A stretch of DNA of 64,000 nucleotides from Neoconidiobolus thromboides FSU 785 (lineage: Eukaryota; Entomophthoromycota; Entomophthoromycetes; Entomophthorales; Neoconidiobolaceae): NCBI GenBank assembly GCA_025603075.1, contig MU626319.1:45365-109364 (forward strand), written 5' to 3'. Position 1 is the first letter of the stretch. Every line of letters begins with the position of its first letter. Positions 24,001-37,640 of the stretch are shown here, one piece after another. The notes beneath the pieces are model-generated. The model was not told the DNA's origin. It saw only the letters and a list, made by a program, of their open reading frames with translations, and did no database searches. The position numbers and the translations under genes are program-made.

Positions 24001-25315
24001 ACATTTAATAATATAAACAACACCAATTCAAATATGTTTCAAAACCAAAATAATTCCACTTCGAATCAAATGAATTTCAACAACAATAGTACTGGTACTT
24101 ATAACCCTTCTAATGAAACTTCAATCTTTGGAAATATAGGGTTTAATAATAATAACTCAAATAATTCATTTGGGAATTCTAGTTCCAACAATAATTCTGG
24201 GAATTTATTACATGGTAATTAGAATAATTTATGAAGTATAATTTATTCCCACAATTAATTTTAATACTTTTAGATACTAATACTAATTCCATGTTCCATT
24301 CGGGCGCTCAATCGCCTTTAAGTCCTACCTTTTCAGAATCAAATATTAATTCAATTAATCTCTCAGATAGTATGAATCAGTTACAATTAAGTAAGATTTA
24401 TTTTACTATAGTATATATATATGAATTGGAACAAAACATTAATTTTTTTTAATTAGATGATACTTATATACCTGCCAAAACATTATTAGTTGACCAACAA
24501 ACTAGTCAAGGATTAGAAATTCATGGTACTTTTGGTCGTATTACTGGAAAAAAACAAATGTCATTACAATTTGTTAATCGTAGTCAAAAACAATTAATGG
24601 ATTTTGCTATTCAATTTAATACTAACACGTAAGCTTATTTCTATTTAAGTATTAATTTAAAATTAATGTATTAATCTTGAATTTAGGTTCGGTTTATCAC
24701 CTGATAATTTACAAGTACCTATATTAGCACCTAATCAAAGTCATACAACAACAATTGAATTAAATTACAACAATTCCATCTCATTAACTTCCCCATTAAA
24801 TTCATTACAATTAGCATTTAAATCCAATCTTGGTGTATTTTATTCCCAAACAGATATACCCTTACATTTATTATTTAATGAACAAGGAGGTTTAGATCAA
24901 AAAGATTATTTATCTTATTGGAGGAATATTGATTCCAATCAAGAAGTTAAACAAAGTGTAACAAACATTAAACCAATACCAAGTACTGAATGGTTAAGAA
25001 ATAAATTACATAAAAATAATGTATTTACAGTGGCCGATAGAAATATCAATAATAAGGTAAATATTTAATATAAAATTTTAATTTTGATTTATTAATATAA
25101 TAATATTTTTATTTTTATTATAGACTTATATGTTTATTTCATGTACACTGGATGATAATACATTGTTTCTATTGGAATTGACATTTGAAGGGGTTGGTGC
25201 TACTAATTGTAATTTAGCTATTAAATTAGTACCTAATACAGGTTCCCTTGGTTCTAATTCGATCCATTTAATCCCTTTATTTTATAATGCGGTGAATGAT
25301 ATACTTAAATCTTAA
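21014..25315 (+). CDS. Beta-adaptin of a clathrin adaptor (AP-1/AP-2 beta)
   Basis: Large subunit of the heterotetrameric clathrin adaptor, at the trans-Golgi or plasma membrane. MSDAKYFQR at 21014 splices into [23 protein letters not shown]. The alpha-solenoid trunk follows: [109 protein letters not shown]. The hinge (about 23400-24400) is extremely Asn/Ser-rich and contains [10 protein letters not shown], a match to the clathrin box (L-hydrophobic-x-hydrophobic-D/E). The C-terminal ear runs from about 24480 ([16 protein letters not shown]) to NDILKS at 25312. It has ten or more introns. The sequence does not settle AP-1 versus AP-2; fungi often have separate genes. 147 bp from convergent SLH1. 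Confidence 0.93.
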
Positions 25316-25462
25316 TATCTTTTAATTATATCTTAGTTTCAATTATTATAGTTTTTTTTTATTTTAAATTTTAAAATTATATTATAATAAAGTTTAAAAA
25401 ATCATGTTTTTTTTAAAATAAATTTTTATTGAAAAATAAACTTATATCTTTTATTTTATTAT

Positions 25463-28400
25463 TTATTCAATAATAAATTTAAAATCAAAATTAACATTAA
25501 CATCACAATAACCTTGAGGTAATAACATAAGTTTATAATTATAGTCTCCTAATTGATTAGGTGTAATAAATTCTAATTTAGTCGCTACTTCAAATTGTTT
25601 TCTATTATTATTTCCGTTTCCTTTATTATTATTATAGTTAATTGTTATCATTGTTACTTTTTTATTCGCAATAACTTGATTCTTATTTTCATCTACTAAT
25701 AAAACATACCAATTTTTATTTATGTTATTAATATTAATATTATTATTTATAATAACATTGAATATAATCTCTAACATTATTGTTTGATTAATGGAGTATT
25801 TATTACCTTGTAATACAATCTTATTATTCATTTGAACTATTGGATATTCTATCAATTGATTTTCAATTTGTTCTACTTTTTGTTTGTTGATTTTTAATTG
25901 ATTTAATAATATATTCTTTCTCTCTTTTAGATATAACAAATCCTTTAATTCATTCACTGGAGTTTCCAATTTACTCAATTTATTTAATAGTTCATTCCCT
26001 TTTAATTGCTTGATTCTATCTAATGAATTCATTTGTGGCCATTGAGCTTCATTAATCCCTTGAATCAATTGAATTGTAATTAATACTGCTTTAAGATTAT
26101 TAGAATTCAAACATAATTCTAATGTAGCTTCTAAAATATTTAATGTTTTTAAAATTATTTGTTTTAATTCCATTTGAACTTCAACATCAGGTAGATCTCT
26201 ATTAGTCATATGAATCTGTAATAAATTCAATACTTTATAATAAGCTTGAGAGGAATCCTTATTTAATAAACTTAATGGTAATTGATTTTTAATTTCTTCA
26301 TAATACTTTTCTTCATTAAATTTAATTTCATAATTATTAAATTCTTTGACTGAACATATTGTTGTAAATAATAATTCAAAATTCATTTTTTTTAATATAT
26401 TAAAAATATTATTCATTGTTTGACAAGATATTGAATAAATTGAAGCTATTTTTCCTAATTTACTTGAAACTAATGAATCATCTTTACTTTTATCTAAACA
26501 TTTTAAGTAAATTAATTCATCTACTGTTTTATTAATTAGTTGTAATAAATATTCTTCAATAGTCTTAGTATCCTTATCTTTAATCCCATAATAAGCTGGA
26601 TTTTCTATTACTCTTTGATAGAGAAAAGTATTCTTTAAATATTCCATTGCTTGTTTCTTATTTTTGATAATTTTACTAGCAATTTCCCCATTAAATAGAT
26701 CAATCAATTGTTTATTTAATATAGATTCAATTGGAAAAGGTTCATTTAAAAACTTTCTATAAAATTCAACTTTTCGATTATAAACAAATATAGATGTTTT
26801 AGCTGAATAATCTATATTATTTCTACCTGCTTTACTCATCATTTTTAATATTGTAGAAATTGAATGATCTTTATATCCCCTTAAATTAGTATTAAAATAT
26901 TCGGTACCTTTAATGATCACTAATTTAGTACCAAATTGCATTTGATCTGTCATTTGATAAGTTGAGATTAACACTTTAATTATATTATTATTAAATAATT
27001 CTTCAACTAATTTTAAATCTTTTTTAGTTAATCCAGTATGATACAAACCAATTCCAAAACTTAAAGTTAACTTCAAACTTTTATCTGAAATTTGATTGGT
27101 TAATAAATCAAATTCAATTTCACTTAGATTTAAAAATTGTCTCGGATTTTCTTCTAATCCACAAAACGCAATTAAATCTTTAGCTGTTAATAATCCTTGT
27201 TTTCTTGAAGATACAAATACAATTGTTGATTGTTCTTTTGAATAAACTTGGATTTCCTTATAAATAGGTCGATTCATACTTGCCATTCTAGATAAATATT
27301 GATTACCTGGAAATCCAGTTATATTTAATTCTAGCGGAATTGGTCTTACTGAAGGTCGGAAGTTAAAGAAATTGTTATTTTTTATATTCAACCATTTTAA
27401 AAAATCAATTGAATTAGATAATGGAGAAGATAAGCCAATTATTCGAATATTCTGTTGAGTTTGTTGATTTTGATATTTTATACGTGATATAATAATTTCA
27501 ATTAAATGTCCATTTAATTGATCTAATAAATGTAATTGATCTAATAAAATTAAATTAATTTGTTGAAATCCTTTTAATTTATATTTATCTTTAATTAAAT
27601 TATTATAGTCTTCAGGTGTTGTTAATATAATATCGTTAAAATTAACTGCTTTAAAATCATGAATTAATGACCCAGTTAATTCGATTACTTTTTTATTTAA
27701 TAAATTGTTAAATAAATTATTAAATTGCTGTTTTCTTTGACTTAAAAATTGTTTATTTGAATTAATATATACTATTTTACTATTTGGGTTTTGTTGAAAT
27801 GAATTGAAAATAGCTAATTCCATTAATATGTTTTCCCCTGAATTAATTGGTGTAGCTAAAAATACATTATCTAAATCTTTATAAAAGGAATAAAAACAAT
27901 GTGTCTGTATTGGATTAAAATAATTGAATTGTAATGAATAATATTCTTCTAATATAGGATTGTTTAATGCACTTATTGATAATAATTGAGTGTCTAATAA
28001 ATTAGTGTAAATACTAGATAATTGAGGTAATATTAAATTATTTAATGAAACTTCAATTAACGTTTCTGAACCTAACCATCGATCAGATATTGCTCTTACA
28101 TAAATTTTATCTGGTAATGGATCTAATGCTGGTATATTAACTTCTAATATTATGGGATCATTGATTGTTATTTTTTTTAATAATATCTTTTCACTGAAAT
28201 ATAATTCCAATTGACTTTGATCTTCAATCCAAATCCAATAAGCTTCTGTATTACCATGAATTCTATCATTCCATTTAAAATCAGCTTGAATTTGAATTGT
28301 TATCTTTAATACTGTTTTGATTAATGGTTGTACAATCACATTTAAATTAACTAATGGAAATTCATTAATATGTTTATATAATGTGGGTCCTAATCTTTCA

Positions 28401-31400
28401 AAGTTGATTAATTCTCCAATTTGTTTAGCATCTAGTTTACGTAATTCATTAATACTTAATTCCTCTGTTGATTGTTCTAATTTCATTCTTACTGCTTCTG
28501 ATAATTGAAATTGAGCTAATGGATGTTCGAATGACCACATTTGATGTTCAATAGATTTACATAATGATAATAATATATAAGCTGTATTACCCCAATTTCT
28601 ATTTAACGCTACTTCAAAAGTAGAACGAAAAATTCGTGCTGCATTTTGAGATACATAATATAAATCTGAAATCAATGCAAAATCTTCTGGATAACCTTTA
28701 GAAATATAAGTTTGCATTAATAAATTCACTTTATCTGCTGAATTATTAATTCCATTTTTTAAGGGACAAGCAGCCATTTCATACATTAATTTATTTAATT
28801 CATTTGTCTCGTTTTCTCGTACTTTAATATTTTCAAATTCCTTACTACAAGCTACCATTTCAAAACAATCTAATTCTCCCATACGTAATTTCATTTTAGA
28901 ACATAAAATATCCATTGAATTAAAACTAACATAAAATAAGGAAGATATGCGTCCTAAATCTCTTGGTGACATAAATCCTGTTTCAACATCAAAATAAATC
29001 ATATTATTTTGTTGTAATGATTTAGCAGCAGCCACAATCAAACTATGTCTTTTTTTACCTAAATATGGGTCATTAAATGCCTCTTGATAAGTAATGCCAT
29101 AAATCATTGGATTTCTTTGCATACGAATATATAAAAAAGTATAACTTAACCAAGTCACTGCTTCATCAATATTAGCTACAGTACCTAAACATATTTCAGC
29201 ACATAAATTATCAATAATATTATTAATAAAATTCGATTCAATTGGATGTTGTTGAGTAATAGCCGATACAAAATGAGATAATTTATCACCAGTTGTTAAG
29301 ATATAACCAACCCCTTGATCCTCATATTGTGGTCGACCTGCACGACCAAAAATTTGTAATACATCTAAAATGGATAAATCTACAAACGAACCTTTTTGGG
29401 CATCGTAAACTTGAGTACCACGAATGACAACTGCATAAGCTGGTAAATTAACACCCCAAGCTAAAGTAGCTGTACAACATAACAGTTTTAGGGCACCATC
29501 TGCAAACATTTTTTCAGTTAATAATCTATCACTTCTTAACATACCAGCATGATGAGCTCCAACTCCATTTTTGAATAATTCTTTTAATTGATTATTACGG
29601 GATTTAGATACTTCTCTTGAGTAATTTGAATGAACTTCTAAATCTTCTTCCTTAATTGAGAATAAATCTGGAACTCCATTTTCAGCTGCCATTTGAATCA
29701 AAGTTTTAGCTACTCTTACTGTTTCTTTTCTAGTATGAACAAAGACCATAACTTGATGTCCTTCACTTAATAAAGCTTCTACTTTTTCAAAACAAGCTCG
29801 ATCTAAATTTAAATTAGAAATTGGAGTTCCAGGTTTCCCTCTGACACCTAGGAAATGTTGTTCAAGTGGAACAGGACGAAAACCCCCATCAAAAAAGAAT
29901 AAACCTTTATATGGATTTACTTTTAAAAATTTAGATACATCCACATAATTTGGTAATGTAGCTGACAACCCAACAATTCTTATCATAGATTGAGTTGATT
30001 CCACTTGTCTCAATGTACGTGCTACTATACTTTCAATAACCGAACCACGATCATCATGTAATAAATGAACTTCATCAATAACTAATAGTTTTAATTTTTG
30101 AACCAATTCTAAATCTCCAGTCCCTTTTCTCGTAACAACATCCCATTTTTCAGGTGTAGTAACAATAATTTGGGTTTTTAATATTTCATCTTTAGTCAAT
30201 TGCATATCTCCAGTTAATTCTCTTACTTGAATACCTAACCATTTGAGTCTCGTTCCCATTTTAGTTACTATTTCAGTTGCTAATGCTTTCATTGGAGCTA
30301 CATAAACTATTTTAAATGCTGATTTATTAATCTTTAATTGATTCAAATTATCTTTTGTTGGCGTTGGGGTACAATGTGCATATAAGGTACGTAAAATTGT
30401 TAACATAGCTACATCTGTTTTACCAGCACCCGTTGGGGCACATAATAGCATATTTTCATTAGTTTTATAAGCAATTGGATAAACAATAGATTGGACTCGA
30501 TTTAACGAAGTGTATTTCTAAAATCAAACTTAAACAAATTAAAAATATATATTAATATTTAACTTACTTTAAATGTTTCCTTACATAAAGAATCCATGTC
30601 TTCTAAATAAATTGTTTTTTCGCTGGTTCTTGTAGGTGCTCTAGGTTTAATTGGTATTGTAATTTCATCATAATATTCACCAGAAACACGAATAGTACCC
30701 ACCGGTAGATGATATTTGGTACCATAAATAGATAGTGAGTTTTGGCTTGAATTACCTTCTTTAAATACATTTGGATACGATTCTTCTTTTTCCTTTTTTT
30801 TAAAATCATTGATAAATTATTAACGTATTTAACAATTACAAAACTTACTTGTTCAAACCCATCATAATTATTACCTTTACAACTAGGTCCTTTTCTTAAT
30901 GCTTCTTCTCTTAACCTTTTTAATTCACTAGGATTTAAACTTACTTCTTTATCATCCAATTTTCCAATGGTATTTTTATTACTCTTTTTAACTTCTTTGC
31001 GATATTGTTTCATTTGATTTTTTTCTGATTCAAACATAACAGTGACTTGGTTTCCGTACATTGCTTTTGTGTTTTTATTTAATTCCTTCATACGACGGTT
31101 ATGAAACTCTTCTTCTTCTGTAGGTTTATTAAGCTAATATAAAAATTTACTAAAATAAACATTAATTTTTATACATTGATTGTTTTACCTCTTTCCCAAT
31201 CGCCTGTCTTAATTCTTTTTGATAACTAATCAGTTCAGTAAGAAACTCAAAACTATCATAACCAACAAGGTCTAATAACTCATTTTGTATTTCAGCACTA
31301 TCCTTGTTACTGAGTATTATTTTGACAATAGAATCAAATAAATTATCGGAATTTAAGCCAGTATTAATGGCAATTTTATCAGTTTCCTTTAGTAACCATT

Positions 31401-31692
31401 CAATGTCATGGGCTGAATTGTCATCCTCTTGTTGTTGATAATTTTGAGTTGGATAATAAGTATCCAATGAATACTCTTGAGTATCATGAACGATGTCTTC
31501 ATCTATATTCATTTCTAAATCGCAACCATAGTATTGTTCTGGAAAAGCCTCCTGTTGAATATCATCTTGAAATAAGTTCAAGTTTAAAAAATCTTGCTTT
31601 TGTTGATCTATGAAAGATTGATAGGAACGACTATCTGGAAAACCAGGTTCCACTTGTAAACAACGGAGTAGATTCGAGATCTTTGGTCGCAT
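25463..31692 (-). CDS. SLH1: ASCC3/SLH1-type tandem-cassette Ski2-like helicase
   Basis: RNA helicase of the ribosome-quality-control trigger complex that splits collided ribosomes. MRPKISNLLRC starts at 31692. The N-terminal region includes ELLDLVGYDSFEFLTELI. Later exons give YGTKYHLPVGTIRVSG, KYTSLNRVQSIVYP, and a 1662-codon last exon. Cassette 1 is intact: APTGAGKT, DEVHLLHDDRGS, SATLPNY, TLAWGVNLPAYAVVI, QIFGRAGRPQ. GSFVDLSILDVLQIFG separates ASCC3/SLH1 from Brr2. A Sec63 domain follows. Cassette 2 is degenerate: motif I is TPINSGEN without GKT, motif II is LDQLH, motif VI is SKAGRNN. A second Sec63 domain ends FDFKFIIE. Total about 2,000 residues, as in yeast Slh1. About five exons. Confidence 0.93.
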
Positions 31693-32226
31693 TTTGTATA
31701 AAAACCTGTTTTTTATTGTTTATTTTAAAAATGTTGAAGGTGAGAAATATCTTTTATACTAAGATTTTTTTATACGTAGTTTTTTTGAACTGCAAAGTTT
31801 AGTGAACTTTTTTATTTGAATAAGTGCTCAGTTGATAATGCTGCGAACATAATAAAAAGGTTATTTATAGATTTTTATGCTTTAATAGAAATTGACTAAT
31901 ATTATAACAATGATAATAATTTATGTATTTAAATTCATTATTGCATACTAAATATTAAAACAGTATATTTTATGATAAGATTAATAACAAAAAAAAATTC
32001 AAAATTAATGTACTACTTTTACTAAACTAACTTCTTTATGTTACCCAACTCTCTGCAAAATAAATCACTTGAATAAATATAACTATCGTATATTCTGTTA
32101 ATCTTAAGTAACCTAAACCACGATTACAATCGCATACAAATTTAAAAAAGCTAAAAAAAACCTCGAAATTACTATTTATAATTATTTCATAAAACTTTTA
32201 ATTTAAAATCTGTATCTATCCCATTT
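31693..32226. other. Intergenic gap upstream of SLH1 and downstream of TAD1
   Basis: 534 bp of AT-rich sequence containing the SLH1 promoter and the TAD1 3' end. No motif or gene is recognised. Confidence 0.4.
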
Positions 32227-34102
32227 CTATTCCTCTATCATAAACTTATTATACTCCATTTGATTTTCCCCAGTAAACTTCCATTCATCAAATGGTGAGC
32301 ATTTAAAAAATTTAGTCCTTCTTTTTTCATAAATCGATTTTAATCCTTGCTTATTTTCAATATCACGTTTAATCTCTGCATACGATTTTTTTCTTTCACT
32401 TTCATAATTAGCTTTAGTTATATAATATCCAGTTTCATTATTTTTAGAGTTTACTAAAATCTCTAAAAACAATAATTAGGAACATACTTTAACAATTCTA
32501 GATTTGAATTATTGTTACCTTTATTTTCATTAAATTTTACCTTCTGCAATGCCTTCAAATTCTGCAAATACTTATCAAAAAAGATAGCTTTACATAGATT
32601 AGATCTATACAAAAAATTAAATTAAATCAAAATTATATATTTTATTTAATCGTGTTTTATCTTAGCTAACCTAGTTTTTAATGAATATTTACCACTCTTT
32701 TTATTGATAGCTGCACCTTGTTTCCTTCCATTAACTAATATTTCTACCATCCTTTCACTATTAGCTTTATTATTCAAATCGGCTGTTCTATTTTCTACCC
32801 AACTCAATGCCACCTCACTTGGCTTTATAATTATATCATCTCCATTTTTATTCAATAAATAATATTTACCAAACTTAAAATTAAAGGATGTGTGTAAAAT
32901 TTTTGGAACGTTATAATTGATGTAATTATCATCTATTAATTGATATTGTTCAGTAAAAAAACATGGTAAAATAAAACTAAAATACCTTACCTTTAATACC
33001 TTCAATTCTATCAATCAAGGCCCGCTTTAAACTAACGGGATTAAATAATTCGCCTACTACTATAGTAATTGGAAAAATAGGCAATACAAAATCTGATAAC
33101 AAACTGCCTTGATAGCCCAATGTATTCCATTTGGCTATTTTATCACTTTTAAATAAAGAATTAATAAAATTATAAATACAAGTTAAAATTACCTGCATGA
33201 CATACAAGAAGTGGGCTCAGAATCCATTCGACCTAAATAATACAATTAAGTTTAACTTGTAACTTCAATTATATTATCTAAATATAGATTAAATGCAACA
33301 GTCTAAAGCAAATGAAGTTCATATAGATAAGTAAAACTACCTGGCTTTGTTCTAATAGCCCCAAGGCGATCAAAGTTATTTCTACCACGAATTAGATTAC
33401 TTTGATTATCAATCTTTTGTTTTTTTACTGGCTTATCTATCACTTTATCCAATGTCTTTTTATCCAACTCTTCCATAGAACCATCACCACCTAGAATAAT
33501 ATTAATTCGAGTCATCATACTTAAAATGTGATAATCTTTACATGGTGCTTGACTGATATAAAAATGTAACCTTACATCTTCTTTAAATTTCAATTTGATC
33601 TCTTCATCAACTATACATTTATCGAAAAATTCTGATTCTTCTAAAAAACTTGGTTCTAATTGATCCCATAAAAACCTAGATTTTAATCCAAAACCTTTTA
33701 AATAAAAACTTAACGCTTACTTCATCAACCCTCTTTTAGCTAAAACTTCAGCATGGCTATCGTTTAAACAAGTGCCATCAAATACAATTTTACTTTCTGA
33801 TAAACATTTAACTCCAGTTCTGTTATATCTATTAAATTAATTTCATTGTTATAAAAATAAATTTTTACCCTAAAGAAACACATTCAAACCTCGATTCATC
33901 ACCTTTTAAAATTAGTCTTGAATTTCAAAAATTCTTTCTCTTTTTTACCTTCTAATTTTTCTAATGCAAAACCAGCTAATATTGTAAATTCTTGATGAGT
34001 TTTGCTTTTTTTAGGTTTACCGTTCCCAGCTAATGAATTGTATTTCTCGATACAACATTGTGCTATCTTATCTGCTAACTGGATATTGTCGCAATCTTTC
34101 AT
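32227..34102 (-). CDS. TAD1: tRNA-specific adenosine deaminase 1 (Tad1/ADAT1)
   Basis: Deaminates A37 of tRNA-Ala to inosine. ATG at 34102: MKDCDNIQLADKIAQCC, EKYNSLAGNGKP, EFTILAGFALEKLE. An intron removing KKEKEFLKFK-coding sequence restores DESRFECVSLG and then RTGVKCL. Catalytic core: LNDSHAEVLAKRG (Zn-ligand His and proton-shuttle Glu), LHFYISQAPCKD (Zn Cys), GAIRTKPG, then DSEPTSCMSC (second Zn Cys), DKIAKWNTLGYQGSLLS. The C-terminal part runs through ALSWVENR and ends EYNKFMIEE. Family members normally have PCGD; here it is PCKD. About seven short introns. Length and order fit ADAT1 rather than ADAR, and no dsRNA-binding domain is present. Confidence 0.9.
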
Positions 34103-35395
34103 TTTTAATGAAAGTTTAGTTTTATGATTGAAAAAAGTAGATGAATTGAAAATTGATGTGGTTTTTGTGACGATTTTTAAATTCTTTTCAAAACCTTGGA
34201 GAGAAATATCTCAAATGCTTTTATTATTAAAGGCAAAGACAGTCAGACAATAACCTGAATAATAAATGGATATTGGCGAGAGGAAGGTATAAAGATGAAG
34301 GGTGAGAAATTAAATCATTGATAGGTTTAGTTTTTAATTAAAGTTAATTATATGAAAACATCTTTATTTCACTATTTAAAAAATATTTTTTTACATTTTA
34401 TTACATAAAAAGTGGACAAAGTACTAAACCAAATTCCCTTTTCAAGGTTTTTTCAAACTTCAAGTGATGAAAAAAAATGCTCAAATGCTTATTAGAAGAT
34501 GAAAATAAATGGAAAATTTATAATATAAACGATATTAAGTGATCCCAAGTAGTGGGCAAAATAATGATTGAATCGGATAGGGTTAAAACGGTCACCGATC
34601 CATCCTTGTTTAATTTCAAATTGCATAAATTAAGCTGGAAAGAATATATGGGGATGTATTTTTATGTTTAAGAATTTTGCTAACAAATTTTCCCACTCAA
34701 ATAGCGCTTAAAAAATGGAAAAAACAATGAAGTCAAAAAAAACACTCCCATATTCAGGTTTATGAATCTATATTCAACTGTGCTCTAAATTAAGAGCAAC
34801 TTTGTCAATAATTACAGTCATTTTAGATGACAGCTATGGAAGAGAACGGCCACTTGAGACTTCTCGAATAGAACTTTTAATGGTGTTAAAATAAGATAAA
34901 AGATATAGTAAAGCTTGTAATAGCTACAATAAAAGCTAAATTTTATGATCTTGTACTGGAAATTTTGTTTTTATAGTAAAATAATAATGTTAAGATAAAG
35001 TTAAAATTATTACATAAAGTTTAAAAATTCAATAGCATAATAATTTAATATATCAGTAAAATTTGAGTATAAATATTTTTTAACTGTAGTATAACTATTT
35101 TGATAACTTCAGTCTGGATGAAATTTCAAATTTTAGGTTTTAAATAAGTCTAACTATAAATATGTACTATTAGTACGTAAATCAATAAAGCGTATAATTG
35201 AACACCTGATAGACTTTCATTAGGTTGCAAACTTTATTGTTAAAGCTTTTCTTTTCTCAGATAAAATCTCCTTGAGAATAAGTATATAAGTGTCCAAGTA
35301 ATAATTCTCTTGTGTTGATTTTATCAATCAGAGCTATCACCGCATCATTTTTGATATCTTGTTGGTTTTCTCTTCTTTTACTAGAAATAATATGA
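34103..35395. other. Intergenic region with one MITE
   Basis: Upstream of TAD1 and downstream of the Dicer remnant. Contains MITE copy 8. The rest is AT-rich with no gene recognised. Confidence 0.4.
34647..34752 (+). mobile_element. MITE copy 8
   Basis: TATGGGGATGTATTTTTATG at left, CACTCCCATA at right, internal CAAATAGCGCTTAAAAAATGG. TA on both sides. Confidence 0.88.
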
Positions 35396-37640
35396 CTATG
35401 AATCATAATAATTTAAAGTACCATTTATGTAGCATTGGTTTTTGTTGTAATAGCAAACTGTTGGATTAATCCGATACACCCTTTTCTTTCCATATACGGA
35501 TAAAGAGGAAGTGCTGGACCTGGAGTGAGTACATTTGGATTCAAAAGGATTATCATAAATAGACTTCACAATTATATTAGATATTTGTTGTATAGCTCCC
35601 AATTAAATTTTGAATCAATAAGTACAGCTCCCAAAAGTGATGCCAATGCAGAGTTCAACAGCTGTAACGATACATCACTATCTCTAGATCTATCTATTGT
35701 AATGTTATCCTTAAAAATAGTAAAGTTATGGAGACCCGAAGTCACCATTATTGATAATGAAACACCATCGTTTTTCACTAAGTGTCCTCTAATTTCAGTA
35801 AGACCACCAGATTGTTGAATTGGAAAATCATGAAAGATACACGATAACACAGAACAGTATAATACCTTACCACCTGAATATTCAAGCTGTTTTTGAGATA
35901 GAACAAATATTGTATTGTCAATACACTCAAAAGCTTCAATTAAAAGTACTGGAAGCGTAAATTCATACCCAATTATAGATTGGACATAGCTAACATCAAA
36001 CCTAAGTAGTGTAGTAAGTTTTACAATATCACTTCGAGCAATTATATGCCCTCTTAAAATGCCTTTATTTCCATAATCATTTCATATTATATCCAATGCT
36101 CGAGCACATTTTATTCCTAATTTCTCTTCACTTGATAATAAAGCAGCTTCCAGGATAGCCTCCATAGCATCTGCCAATAGTTTACCACCTATAGAAAATG
36201 CATTCACAGTATTATAATAATGATTTCTGCTTTTAAACCCAAGAGCGCGATAATTTGCAGAGATAAAGCTACAAAGGATAAAATAACTATAATTGTAAAG
36301 CTCTACAAAGTTCATCTAATTTTTTGGTATCATACATTGTTGTATAGCAAAATCCCCTCTGATGGTCATTATGATCTGTAAAGTTCAAAAAGACATGGAC
36401 AGCCGAAATTAAATTTAAAAACCCATCTTCGAAATATTCAAATCTTTCTGCACTTCAAAATGTTAAGGCTTCAAGTAAATGTTCATCAACTATTTCGAGT
36501 AACTATAGTATCACTTTAACCTCTTTCGTCACATACAGGCGATCTAATCTTGACATTAAAGAAGGCAGTAGAATTATCATATTGAATACGGATAAAGCCA
36601 ATGGATAAACTAGTGTAAATTTCCCTAATAAATATAAAGTTCATTTTTTTGTTTTTGTTTCATTGAGCTTAGAAGTAAGATAAGTGGATATAGTGCATAC
36701 ATCCTCCACTTCAAATATTTGTGATTTTAAATTAATAACTTTACAATTTAACATCATTCTATAGTATTGTATAAAAGTTTTATTTCTACTTTTTCTCATA
36801 TTGTTATCTAAATGTACTATTGAGTTTGAATTAAAACCACGCCCAACTTCATCTACTTTTCATTGCTTACAGTTATCTGTTAAATCTTTAACTGTCAACA
36901 TTTAATCTTGGTTAAATTCAAGGTGACTAGGGGACCTACCCCAATTAATTAAATCTTATATATCTCTGCTGATTTTAGTTGATGCAATAAAAGAATGAAT
37001 TTTGTTTCCACCACATTTGAAAGTTTTATTATAAGTCCAAAACTAAATAATGTAAACTTTAAAAGTGCTTCTAATCCAGTCTCAACTAGTCTGATCTTTG
37101 ATTTATACGACCCTTCGATTTTCAAATATACAATGATTCTATTAATATAAAACTTGATTAGATTGAATTTTAGTAATAGTTTTTGAGTTATAATAACAGT
37201 TAGATAGTAGGTTTTTTGTTTCATCTATTACATTCAGACTATCCACATTAACTATATTAAAATAAGGATTATTCCAGCCTTTGTAAGTGTCATCTCAATG
37301 CCTAGGCATTTTTAATTCATATGTTCCAACTATTTTATAATTACTATCTATGTTTTACACTGGTTCATCTTGTCTTTCTGGTCCATAAAATTTTGTTGTA
37401 GCCCAACTTCCATATCTATGCCATATATAATTTATAGCTACTGTTAATGTATTTGATTTTATTGAGTCCGAATCGTCATCTGAAATTTATATTATACTCA
37501 CTGAATGCGTCGAATCATAGTCTTGTTCGACAAGTTCATCATTTGAAACTTCTATTATGCTTTCTGATTACAATGAACCGTAACTATACTCCACGAATTT
37601 GGCTTCTGAAAAATCCATTATGTCAGCTCAATGGAATAAG
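35396..37640 (-). pseudogene. Decayed Dicer-like RNase III gene
   Basis: Leftward frames carry the Dicer order. A PAZ-end motif SRNKTFIQYY and SQIFEVEDV (about 36790-36700) leads to PLALSVFN, LLPSLMSRLDRL, EALTF-stop-SAERFEYFEDGF, LISAVHVFLNF, then GGKLLADAMEAILEAALL with KCARALDI. RNase IIIb follows: IGYEFTLPVLLIEAF, QLEYSGGK in place of LEFLGDA, GGLTEIRGHLVKNDG, LASLLGAVLIDSKF. The frame is broken by in-line stops (for example TGA after KTKK near 36645, TAG in VKVIL-stop-LLE, TGA in ALTF-stop) and a frameshift near 35572. The second RNase III site has lost its acidic residues (D in GDA, and D and E before LLGA). 36960-37640 is in the same state and less certainly Dicer. No helicase domain is seen upstream. 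Confidence 0.75.

Noticed and set aside
35525-35818. Plus-strand 97-codon frame
   Set aside because: Antisense to the RNase IIIb remnant, which carries the recognisable family motifs.
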